DNA from: Mucilaginibacter oryzae
GTDB lineage: Bacteria > Bacteroidota > Bacteroidia > Sphingobacteriales > Sphingobacteriaceae
DNA: 64,000 nucleotides
Reading direction: 5' to 3'
Assembly (NCBI RefSeq): GCF_003148845.1
Contig: NZ_QGHA01000006.1
Location: 124,001 to 188,000, forward strand
The position numbers and the translations under genes are program-made. The notes below the pieces were generated by a model. The model was given only the letters and a program-made list of their open reading frames with translations, did not search any database and was not told where the DNA came from. Of this stretch, positions 46,899-55,057 are shown one piece after another (the stretch's first letter is position 1; each line of letters begins with the position of its first letter).

Positions 46899-47732
46899 TT
46901 ATCTCAGTGTTTTAAACATTTGCTCAATCGCTTTCTTTTTTTGTTCCATATTGGGATGAACATATAGGTTTAAAGTAGTGCTGATATTTGAATGACCAAG
47001 AAGCACACTTACGGTTTTATAATCACATTTACTTTCGATGCATCTTGTAGCAAAACTGTGTCTAAGCCCATGAAATTTAAGTTCCGGCATTTTTAAATCT
47101 TTCATCAAATTCTTATAATAACTCCTATAGGTCCGCGGTTCAGTTGGTTTAACGTCATTGGTTAATATGAAGAATGATGGATTTACAATTTTTTTGAAGG
47201 GTTTTAATATTCGTAAGAGATCTTTGCTTAGAGGAATCTCTCGGATTGAATTTTTGGTTTTGGGAGTATCTAATATAAGTTCAGTTCGCCGTACGCCATC
47301 TTCTATAACGTATATCCGCTGTATGGTTTGTCTTACATTTATGATGCCCGTGTCAGTATCTACATCTTTCCAGGTTAAGGCGCAAACCTCGCCTATTCGC
47401 ATGCCGGCGCTAAGGCATATATACACTCCCAAATTACGAAAGGTAAAATGCTCTTGTATATAGTTCATTATTTTTTTCTGGTCAGCACGGCTGAGTATTT
47501 CCATGCTTTGACTTTCCCGTACAGTTGGAAACTGTATGTCAAAAGGGGTATAATTTACCCATTTCTTTTTCGCGCCAAACTTCAATATCATTTTAAGGAC
47601 TATCAGAATGTCTTTAATAGTTTTCTGGCTTAGGCCAGATTCCAGCTTTTGAAATACAAAATTTTGAACATCAGCTTCCTCAATTTCATATTTTTTACCA
47701 AATGCAGGCAATAAATGGTTTTCTGTGAGGAG
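46899..47732 (-). pseudogene. Tyrosine recombinase, N-terminally truncated
   Basis: The frame runs from about 47732 (preceded by an in-frame stop) and translates LLTENHLLPAFGKKYEIEE. It then continues through the SAM-like core-binding domain. The catalytic domain is intact: Arg in GMRIGEVCALTW, HGLRHSFAT (His-x-x-Arg), LGHSNISTTLNLY with His and the Tyr nucleophile. The start is only available as TTG at 47711, and the usual N-terminal arm-binding domain is absent. Sequence immediately upstream belongs to hsdS, so a deletion seems to have joined the two genes. It may have been the island integrase or an hsdS-shuffling recombinase. Confidence 0.8.
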
Positions 47733-47974
47733 TAAATATTAATAGTACCTTTTCTCCCAATACAAACACTTTCGCCCTCATATATATATTCATTCACATA
47801 GGTCATTAAACCACCTGTTCCAAATACAGGAACCTCGCCGCTTGATAGATGTTTATAATCACGCCCACTTCCAATTGTAAGTACTTCCTTCAATATCTTT
47901 TCCTCCCATTCGTCACCAAACTCCGGAAATCTCAAATTAGGAACCTTACCCGCACTTTTATTTTCTTTTGCCAT
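47630..47974 (-). pseudogene. hsdS: Type I RM specificity subunit, truncated fragment
   Basis: The first 79 residues match HsdS: PNLRFPEFGDEWEEKILKEV, then SGRDYKHLSSGEVPVFGTGG and GESVCIGRKGTIN. At about 47738 the similarity stops in mid-domain. The frame then runs on through recombinase DNA in a different frame and ends at 47630 after 114 residues. The rest of the first target-recognition domain, the central spacer and the second domain are missing. It starts 40 bases after the hsdM stop codon. Confidence 0.85.
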
Positions 47975-48014
47975 CTCGACTATTCAATTTTCGTTAGTAA
48001 TTGCATTAAGGATA

Positions 48015-49574
48015 TTAAAAAACAAGTCCTAATTCCTTAAAATACACCTCAATCTCCTCATCAAGTTTTGCTCTTTGTGCTTCAAGCTCCTTAATTTCTC
48101 GCATTACGGCTTGGATATCAATTTCTTCCTCTTCTTCAAAGGTGTCCACGTAACGCGGAATATTCAGGTTATAATCATTATCTGCTATTTCGTTTAACGT
48201 TGCTAAGTGACTGTATTTTTCTATAACCGTCCTGTTGCGGTAGGTATCAACAATTTTGGTAATATGCTCTTCACGAAGCATATTTTGGTTTTTAACCTTC
48301 TCAAAATCTTTACTTGCATCAATAAATAAAATATCGTCCGGTGTCTCCCTGCATTTCTTAAACACCAGGATACAAGTAGGAATGCTCGTGCCGTAGAATA
48401 TATTAGCCGGTAAGCCTATTACAGCATCTAAATAATTTTTCTGCTCAATCAGGTACCTGCGAATATGTAGCTCTGCTGCACCGCGGAATAAAACACCGTG
48501 AGGCAACACAATAGCCATCGTACCATTTTCTGCAAGATGGTAGATCATATGCTGCACAAACGCAAAATCTGCTTTACTTGAAGGAGCTAACTTACCATAT
48601 TGACTGAAACGGTCGTCACTTAAAAATAAAGGGTTGGCACTCCAGTTTGCAGAAAAAGGCGGATTGGCCACGATGGCCTCGAATGGCATATCGTTTAAGT
48701 GCTGGGGGTGCTCAAGTGTATCTTCCTGCTTAATATCAAATTTTAAGTAATGTACGCCATGCAGTATCATATTCATCCGGGCGAGGTTGTAAGTAGTACG
48801 GTTCATCTCCTGGCCGTAGAAGTTGGTGACGTCTTTTACCTCCCGGGCTACCCGTAGTAATAAGGACCCCGACCCACATGTTGGATCATATACCGACTTC
48901 AATCTGTTCTTACCGGTAGTAACGATCTTTGCCAAGATTTTAGAAACTTCCTGGGGCGTATAAAACTCTCCGGCTTTTTTTCCAGCACCGCTAGCAAATT
49001 GGCCTATCAGATATTCGTACGCATCGCCCAATACATCAAGCTCTGTATGTTCAAGCTTAAAGTCAATCTCATCTAAATGTACAAGAACCTTTACTATAAT
49101 GGCATTTCTCGCTTCTGCCGTTTTGCCGAGCTTAGTGCTATTTAAATCCATGTCCTCGAAGAGGTTATCAAAATCCTCTTCACTTTGAGTACCCATAGTA
49201 CTCAACTGTATGTTGATCAGGATTTTTTGAAGATCCTCAAGTATAAATGTGTTAGTATCACTGTTTCCGCGCTTGGCAATTTCGCTAAAAAGTTCAGATG
49301 GCTTTAAAAAGTATCCTAAAGTTTCTAGTGACTCTTCACGAATAGCGTTGATATATTCTTGCCCTTCAGATGTATTCTCTTTTATTTCACGAAATTGAAT
49401 ATTGTCCTGCTTTAAAATGGAATTAGCATAGATTTCCATTTTCTCTGCCAGGTACTTATAAAAAATAAATCCAAGAATATAATCCCTGAATTCATCAGCA
49501 TTCATTTTGCCGCGCAGCGTATTTGCAATATTCCAAAGCTGTTGCTCCAGTATCTTCTTTTGTTCTTCTGACAT
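48015..49574 (-). CDS. hsdM: Type I restriction-modification methyltransferase, M subunit
   Basis: This 519-residue N6-adenine methyltransferase has the HsdM N-terminal helical domain (LWNIANTLRGKMNADEFRDYILGFIFYKYLAEK). GAGKKAGEFYTPQEVSKILAKI follows, then the SAM motif DPTCGSGSLLLR at 230-241 and the catalytic NPPF at 304-307. The C-terminus is a long acidic/helical tail for HsdS contact. It is first in the leftward island A operon. With a broken hsdS its target specificity would be lost, unless another HsdS is supplied in trans. Confidence 0.95.
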   Translation of the reverse strand: MSEEQKKILEQQLWNIANTLRGKMNADEFRDYILGFIFYKYLAEKMEIYANSILKQDNIQFREIKENTSEGQEYINAIREESLETLGYFLKPSELFSEIAKRGNSDTNTFILEDLQKILINIQLSTMGTQSEEDFDNLFEDMDLNSTKLGKTAEARNAIIVKVLVHLDEIDFKLEHTELDVLGDAYEYLIGQFASGAGKKAGEFYTPQEVSKILAKIVTTGKNRLKSVYDPTCGSGSLLLRVAREVKDVTNFYGQEMNRTTYNLARMNMILHGVHYLKFDIKQEDTLEHPQHLNDMPFEAIVANPPFSANWSANPLFLSDDRFSQYGKLAPSSKADFAFVQHMIYHLAENGTMAIVLPHGVLFRGAAELHIRRYLIEQKNYLDAVIGLPANIFYGTSIPTCILVFKKCRETPDDILFIDASKDFEKVKNQNMLREEHITKIVDTYRNRTVIEKYSHLATLNEIADNDYNLNIPRYVDTFEEEEEIDIQAVMREIKELEAQRAKLDEEIEVYFKELGLVF

Positions 49575-49828
49575 TTTATAAATATTAATTGGATAAGATT
49601 GAGGATTTATATTCTCAAATAAAATGCTAAAATACCTCTCTTTTGTCAGGCATGATTAAAAAAAGACTATAATTTTTTTATTAGTTACTTCGAAGTATTA
49701 TTAATGATGGTAAATGTTAATTAAACTCTAAGTATTTAAAAACTCAAACCAAAAATTGTCAGCTATCTTAATTCAACCGATACTATTGCGGCTTGTATGT
49801 TTTCGAACAGTTTTTTTGGATGTAAAAA

Positions 49829-50043
49829 GTGCCATTATTCTGCCACAAAAGTTTGGGCACTTTTGAAAGATTTGTGAATGCCTATAAACGAAAATACCTT
49901 TAAATACTTCATAAATAGGCATTTAAAGGCATTTTAGAGATAGAAAACTTTATTCGCTAAATTTGATGGATTCGAACCCTTGAACCGTAAGAAAAATATG
50001 TTTATAATTGATTATCAATTAGTTGTGAAATTATAATAAGCAT
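49829..50043. repeat. Right-end module of island A
   Basis: The 769-base gene-free stretch between hsdM (start 49574) and the Argonaute gene (end 50343) holds both inner island ends. This part contains a paired TGCCAC motif (49829-49855) continuing into AAAAGTTTGGGCACTTTTG, a tRNA T-arm-like GGATTCGAACCCT (49968-49980), and the dyad TAATTGATTATCAATTA (near 50003). The right end of island B has the same order. Confidence 0.7.
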
Positions 50044-50070
50044 AAAAAAACCGAACTTTTAGGTTCGGTT
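50044..50070 (-). terminator. Terminator copy at island A right end
   Basis: AACCGAAC / GTTCGGTT stem with a T-run on the minus strand. It is nearly identical to the terminator that now follows tRNA-Ser at 62809-62837. It presumably served the tRNA before island B inserted. Confidence 0.8.
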
Positions 50071-50077
50071 TTATTTC

Positions 50078-50092
50078 GCGGAGAGGGAGGGA
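50078..50092. other. att-like repeat, copy 2 (junction of islands A and B)
   Basis: GCGGAGAGGGAGGGA, identical to copies at 43766 and 62843. Confidence 0.85.
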
Positions 50093-50150
50093 ACGGAACT
50101 ATCTTTGATTTTAGCCTTTTTTAGCTGTTTTTCAACGATTTTTATTAGTT

Positions 50151-50170
50151 GTGCCACGAAAATGCCACAA
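50151..50170. repeat. Paired TGCCAC motif at island B left end
   Basis: GTGCCACGAAAATGCCACAA. The following 80 bases (AAGCTTCTGCAACGAAGC and TTTAAAGAACGATATA) match the island A left end closely. Confidence 0.6.
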
Positions 50171-50342
50171 GATAGAACTACTCCCTAATAATATTTGAAA
50201 AGCTTCTGCAACGAAGCTTCTTGACTTTAAAGAACGATATAATTCGAATGAATACTTGTACACAAAATTACTAACTATTTTATATTCCACCTAACAATTT
50301 GTTTTAAACGTATTAGCTTGCTATCATTAAGTATTTATATGT

Positions 50343-51767
50343 CTACATGTAAAAAGCATATGATTCTTTAGGTTGTTCATTTTCTCCTAAATATTTCATT
50401 ATTTCTCCAACACGTCTGGCACAGCCAATTGTAATAGGGTACTTGTTGTCAAATTGTGTGTTATTCCAATTCATTTTTGTTAAGCCCAGGATTTCATTGC
50501 AAACAGTTTTTACTGATGAGACAGAATCTAAAATCCGTACTTCTAAAGGAGCAGGAACATACATTCCTGGATATGTTTGATACTGATGAACTGAACCTCT
50601 TGTATAGAGTATATGTCTTTCCTCTGTCAAGGAAAAAACTGACCCTCTTACAGGTGGATATAAATTGTTTCTAAAGAAACGTAAATCGGTTTCCATCACA
50701 GTTACAATATCGTATTCTGTAATGCTTAAATCCTGCATTGCTTGTATAAAACCATCAAGTTCGTCTTCATAAAATTTTGAAGTCTTGTGTAACACTACCC
50801 TACCTGGCATTGTACCTGTGGCAAACTTATATTTATTTAAGGCATCTTTAAGAAGAATTAAAGACTGATCAAAAGTTAAATGAGGGCGTTTATCGTCTTT
50901 ATCTTCCATTACGGGCGTTCCCCGCAGGATTACTCCTTTTCCATTTTCATTAAAGATCTGAGCTAAACTGGTTTGAATGGTCTTCTTGTCTCTGCTTTTA
51001 TAGAACCCAATACCCACAAAACACACTTTTGGTTTATTCTCGTCAACATTTAATTTCCAAGGAATGGTTTGAAGTCCTTTGTAATAAAGTGCCGTGCAAA
51101 AATTCCAAGCTTTAGTTGCCGCATCCTGCGATTTGTTGTTGTCATGCAACACATACTCTCGCAATAACTGAATAGGAGTATTGTATTTCATTGCACGAGC
51201 CTTTAAAGCCCGTCTAAAATTTAATTCCAATTCCGGTTCACTGTTATCTTCCGCATCTTGCTCAACGGGTTCGTCGTCCTTATTTTCTTTTACAATTTTC
51301 CCTTCAAAACTTTTTGGAATTATACAAATGATAACATCGCAGTTTTTAATATCAGATAAAAAGCCTATGTTTTCTCCAAATAATTCTACTGCATCTAATA
51401 CTTTTTTATCTCTGTCAGGCTCTTTAAGGATTCTTTTAACGTCATTAGGAGAAAGGATACGTTCATAATTTGAGTCGTAAATGAATTTTGCACAAAAACC
51501 TGTTTCCTGATTAAAGCCAGGAAAAGACTTGAACAAACCTTTTTGTTTTCCTTTAGGGTTTGCCGGAATGTAGCTTTCAAATCGCTTCAACCAACTTTTT
51601 AGATTTTCAACATCTTCCTCAATGCCAATTATGCCGAGCAATAATTGATTCTTCCGCGCTTCAATTACGGTATCGTAAACATTTAATTCTGCAATACCCT
51701 CCCTTGGACAAATACTTTTGCCTTTACCAAATAATAAAAAAGGTTCTTGTATATAATCTGCCTTCAT
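50343..51767 (-). CDS. Short prokaryotic Argonaute (MID-PIWI), catalytically dead
   Basis: This 474-residue protein has the size and landmarks of short pAgos, which lack the N and PAZ domains. The PIWI core includes CFVGIGFYKSRDKK, where the first catalytic Asp of active Argonautes is Gly254. VVLHKTSKFYEDELDGF, RGSVFSLTEERHILYTRGS and the typical C-terminus ending YAFYM follow. Such proteins use guide nucleic acid to sense invader DNA or RNA and trigger an associated effector. Its start overlaps the stop codon of the APAZ-containing gene by 4 bases (ATGA), matching known two-component short-pAgo operons. It is the last gene of the island B operon. Confidence 0.92.
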   Translation of the reverse strand: MKADYIQEPFLLFGKGKSICPREGIAELNVYDTVIEARKNQLLLGIIGIEEDVENLKSWLKRFESYIPANPKGKQKGLFKSFPGFNQETGFCAKFIYDSNYERILSPNDVKRILKEPDRDKKVLDAVELFGENIGFLSDIKNCDVIICIIPKSFEGKIVKENKDDEPVEQDAEDNSEPELELNFRRALKARAMKYNTPIQLLREYVLHDNNKSQDAATKAWNFCTALYYKGLQTIPWKLNVDENKPKVCFVGIGFYKSRDKKTIQTSLAQIFNENGKGVILRGTPVMEDKDDKRPHLTFDQSLILLKDALNKYKFATGTMPGRVVLHKTSKFYEDELDGFIQAMQDLSITEYDIVTVMETDLRFFRNNLYPPVRGSVFSLTEERHILYTRGSVHQYQTYPGMYVPAPLEVRILDSVSSVKTVCNEILGLTKMNWNNTQFDNKYPITIGCARRVGEIMKYLGENEQPKESYAFYM

Positions 51768-53155
51768 ATCCCAAATAAATCTACATTACCAATTTCGTCC
51801 ATAAGCTTCTTCTGTGCTCCAATTGCTTCTAAATTGTTCCAAACAGAATCAGGAACTATTGGTGCAAAATCAAATTTCTCAATTTGCTCCAACTTCATAA
51901 AAGGATAGTCTTTGTATTCGGTGAATAATGATTCCATTTGTGAAGGCTGGAGATAGCGAAGAATAAAGTTATAATGATTAAATACGTGCATATTTCGCTC
52001 ATTCTTTTTTAACCATTGAATGTTTTTATAAGCATAATCGCAAACTTTTAAATCGTTCCAAAGAAAAATCCATTCAGGTTTTAATGCTAGATACCAATCT
52101 CTATCAAAATTTTCAAAGCCGGTTTTAAATGCAAGACATCGCAGATTAAATACCTTGGATTTATCTTTTAAATCATACTTAACATCAACAACCTTTCTGG
52201 TTGCACTTTTTTTTGTTTTTGTCCACGACTGTGACCGGGGTTGCCATCTGTCTAAATCATCTTTTTGAATTGGCAAAAAAGCAAACAGTTTTTCGTTTTT
52301 AAACCATTTTATTTTAAGCTTGTGCAGTTTGGCCTCGAGGCATTTCTTTAGAAGGTATTTAAACTGGGATAAATGGTCTGCTGATGTATCATAAAACTCA
52401 TCACAGGCAAAAGGTTCTGCCGTTCCTTTGTCAATGATCTTTGTTAAACCTATTGAATCATCTTGCAGATTATGAAAAGTTATGATTTTCCCATTCCAAA
52501 TTAACCAGTCATGAGGAAATGAAATATTCCGCATATACAAAGCAGACACAGCGTAATCATGTAGGCTCGGTTTGTAGAATGGTCGCTTTCTTTCTTTATT
52601 ATATTGCTTAACCGCATTTTTGTCAATATCCAAATCAGCGATGTATAGATGGCTTGGAAACTGAATTTTTACAAGGTTGGAGTAAACAAGCTCTGTCTTG
52701 TTGAAATATTGGCTTTGTTTTTTGTCTATCTCCGTTTTTAACGCCTTTTCTAATTCTAGTTCTAATTCAAAAGCATCATTTACTGTTTTACGGAAATAGT
52801 TAAATTCAACCCGTCTTTCAAATTCCTTTTGTAAATCCTCTTTTTGATAAGTGGTATTGATAACCAATATGGGAATGCCTTTACTTCTAGCAGTTTGATA
52901 TTCCAATTCCGTAATCGATTCCTTGCCTTCGGGCTGCCAGCCATAACGACCACCTAAAATCAGCACATAAATATCCGATTCCATTACTTTACTTAGGCAG
53001 GCAGTAAGTGAATCTGTACTTAGTGCTTCCATAGTCTTTTCAGACATGACCGGAAATCCACCAACTTTACTCACAGCATTATAAGCGGCTGTTCTTTCGT
53101 TTGTCAAATCGAAAACTGTGCTACTTATAAATATCTTAGGTTGGGTGATGAACAT
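51764..53155 (-). CDS. DUF4062-APAZ protein, predicted effector partner of the short Argonaute
   Basis: This 463-residue protein has an N-terminal DUF4062 domain (about 5-110). FISSTVFDLTNERTAAYNAV and DIYVLILGGRYGW with SITELEYQTARSKGIPILVI match the family, which is thought to be Rossmann-like and related to TIR/deoxyribosyltransferase folds. The rest (about 185-463) resembles APAZ. Examples are PSLHDYAVSALYMRN, HDWLIWNGKIITFHNL and WYLALKPEWIFLWND. In characterised short-pAgo systems the APAZ protein carries TIR, SIR2 or a nuclease. Here DUF4062 replaces them. It overlaps the pAgo gene by 4 bases and lies 21 bases after the ATPase gene. The activity is inferred. Confidence 0.82.
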   Translation of the reverse strand: MFITQPKIFISSTVFDLTNERTAAYNAVSKVGGFPVMSEKTMEALSTDSLTACLSKVMESDIYVLILGGRYGWQPEGKESITELEYQTARSKGIPILVINTTYQKEDLQKEFERRVEFNYFRKTVNDAFELELELEKALKTEIDKKQSQYFNKTELVYSNLVKIQFPSHLYIADLDIDKNAVKQYNKERKRPFYKPSLHDYAVSALYMRNISFPHDWLIWNGKIITFHNLQDDSIGLTKIIDKGTAEPFACDEFYDTSADHLSQFKYLLKKCLEAKLHKLKIKWFKNEKLFAFLPIQKDDLDRWQPRSQSWTKTKKSATRKVVDVKYDLKDKSKVFNLRCLAFKTGFENFDRDWYLALKPEWIFLWNDLKVCDYAYKNIQWLKKNERNMHVFNHYNFILRYLQPSQMESLFTEYKDYPFMKLEQIEKFDFAPIVPDSVWNNLEAIGAQKKLMDEIGNVDLFGI

Positions 53156-53176
53156 AGTTTACAAAAGATTTTGAAG

Positions 53177-55057
53177 TTACCATACTATTTTATTCTTTAG
53201 AGGTTGCCAGTTGGTTCCGTCGTGATACTCTATTGTTGTCAAATAATCCACTGCTTTTGGAAATGCTCCAATTGTTGCACGACCAATTAAAAAAGTGTGG
53301 ATTCTGTCATAAGCATTTTGTAATGATCCATAATTAAACTCCGACTCCTTTTTGTCAGGATTAAAAGCTGGATACGGTGTTGCTCCATTGTGCCCGTAAC
53401 ATCTGTCCGCTACACAATGAACTTCTGAAATAATTGGCAATAATGCACCATTGTGTTTCATAGTCAAAGGCGACTTCAAAATCAATTCGTAATAACAATA
53501 ATGATTTGCTGCTGCATTAATTTCAAAGGTAATTTTTAGTCGTTTACCTTGTTCTAAACAGCATTTATAATTGTTGGGAATATCTAAATCCAATAACAGC
53601 TCTCTCAATTTCTGAAAGCTATTTTCAATAATAAACAACTCGCCTCTATAAACAGGTGATGTTATTTCATGGTGCGAAAGCGGGTGCAATAATGATGTAA
53701 GCAAAGTATAAATTTTGTCAACGTGCTCAGTCGAAAGTCCTGCATTAGCTAAGAATCTTTTTGCTCTTAAAATTAGTTGTGTCAGTTGATAGTCGGGGAT
53801 TTGGGCATTTTCTGCGTCTGCAGTTTCCCATTTCGGAATAAAGTCTTGTATTAATTGCTCCAAAGCCTTCCTAAAGTAATTAGCTGCGGCAGGATAATCC
53901 GGTTTTCGTATGTCATGAAGATATCGACTTGCTTTCTCAAAATGACTTTCACCTACAATTAAAACTGGCCTATCAATTAATTGACCGTCTATATTGTCTT
54001 TGCCAACATACAATTCAATGGCTTTCCATCTATCCGGCGTTTCTGTTTCAAATTTTCTTTTTGCTAATTCATACAAGTGTCGGTCATAAGTGCTTATGAA
54101 AACCTGATAATCCGAAAACTCATTTCTAATTATATCCAAAATAGGCAAACGGTTGGTTAAGTCTAAGCCAATAAAAACATCGTCTAAAAACAAAATCTTT
54201 AAATCTATCTGTTGCGGATTTTTTTTGATTACTGCTAAATACAGGCAGATAGCTAATGCCGACAACCTTGCTTCGTTTAAGATATCAGACTGATGACGAA
54301 CTAGTGTACCATTTAATTTTAGTTCAAGTTTTAATTCCGTTGGTATTTCTCTCCACCAACTCGTGGAAACGAGGGGTGCTAAAGAATACCATACTCTCAA
54401 GTTTAGCTTGAAATACTTAATTAAAAGGTAATTTAATTGAATAAACACTTCGTTTAAAACCCTTCTCAATAAACTTTCATAAACTGCCATTTCAGGAACA
54501 GCATTTCGGTATTGCCAGGTTCTAGTATTGTATGCAGTTGCAATCTCATTTCTTAGATAGATAAACCTACTTCCCAACTGGCGAGTTCCTCCTAAATGAG
54601 TTGGTAGAAAGTCTTTGAATAAATTTAATACAATCAAATTAAACAAATTAGGCTGCGGTTCATCATGATTATAAACAGCAAGCAAGCCTTTGTAATCCAA
54701 AAAGCCTTTTGTTAATTCAGCGGTTTTAATGAACTGCTCAGTATCTGTTGAAATAACGTTGCTTCCGAAATTGATTATTTCACCAAATGGCGAAGTGATT
54801 GTATTTGTCAGAAAATCATAATCGCTAAATGTGAAAGAAAGAATGCCATCTTCCCCACTTTTGCTATGATGCTTTACATAAGGAAATACTTTATTCTGAC
54901 TGCTACTTAAAAAATTGCTCAGCGATTTAAACAAGGAGCTCTTTCCGCTACCATTTTCTCCATAAATGATCAAATTCTCACCTTTGCCAAGTTCTATTGT
55001 ATAATTATCAAAAAAGGCACGAAAATTTGATATTTCTAATTTCGTTATCCTTTTCAT
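53177..55057 (-). CDS. RecF/SMC-like AAA ATPase with a HEPN-like C-terminal region
   Basis: This 626-residue protein starts ITKLEISNFRAFFDNYTIEL, the RecF/SMC N-terminus, with Walker A GENGSGKS at 33-40. Instead of long coiled coils it has a middle helical region, then an ABC-signature-like LNEARLSALAICLYLA (about 262-277). Walker B ILFLDDVFIGLD includes Asp292-Asp293. Beyond residue 370 lies a helical domain with PAAANYFRKALEQLIQDF and HPLSHHE (His458-Glu464), reminiscent of HEPN/DUF4145-type domains. The last part is beta-rich. It overlaps the methylase gene by 4 bases. It could be a sensor or an effector, and the nuclease idea is only a guess. Confidence 0.75.
   Translation of the reverse strand: MKRITKLEISNFRAFFDNYTIELGKGENLIIYGENGSGKSSLFKSLSNFLSSSQNKVFPYVKHHSKSGEDGILSFTFSDYDFLTNTITSPFGEIINFGSNVISTDTEQFIKTAELTKGFLDYKGLLAVYNHDEPQPNLFNLIVLNLFKDFLPTHLGGTRQLGSRFIYLRNEIATAYNTRTWQYRNAVPEMAVYESLLRRVLNEVFIQLNYLLIKYFKLNLRVWYSLAPLVSTSWWREIPTELKLELKLNGTLVRHQSDILNEARLSALAICLYLAVIKKNPQQIDLKILFLDDVFIGLDLTNRLPILDIIRNEFSDYQVFISTYDRHLYELAKRKFETETPDRWKAIELYVGKDNIDGQLIDRPVLIVGESHFEKASRYLHDIRKPDYPAAANYFRKALEQLIQDFIPKWETADAENAQIPDYQLTQLILRAKRFLANAGLSTEHVDKIYTLLTSLLHPLSHHEITSPVYRGELFIIENSFQKLRELLLDLDIPNNYKCCLEQGKRLKITFEINAAANHYCYYELILKSPLTMKHNGALLPIISEVHCVADRCYGHNGATPYPAFNPDKKESEFNYGSLQNAYDRIHTFLIGRATIGAFPKAVDYLTTIEYHDGTNWQPLKNKIVW

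Larger units (their letters stand above)
43766..50077. mobile_element. Island A: tRNA-Ser-associated element carrying a type I RM system
   Basis: The element is bounded by two copies of the 15-base tRNA-Ser 3'-end sequence (43766-43780 and 50078-50092). Left-end features are a paired TGCCAC motif (43839-43860) and a TTTAAAGAACGATATA block near 43925. Right-end features are another paired TGCCAC motif (49829-49855), a tRNA T-arm remnant (49968-49980), an A+T dyad and a terminator (50044-50070). Island B repeats this architecture. Cargo is hsdM, hsdS fragment, recombinase fragment and hsdR. The only recombinase is truncated, so the element is probably immobile by itself. Confidence 0.8.

Noticed and set aside
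46899..47711. Intact functional integrase
   Set aside because: The catalytic residues are present, but the N-terminal part is replaced by hsdS sequence and only a TTG start is available.
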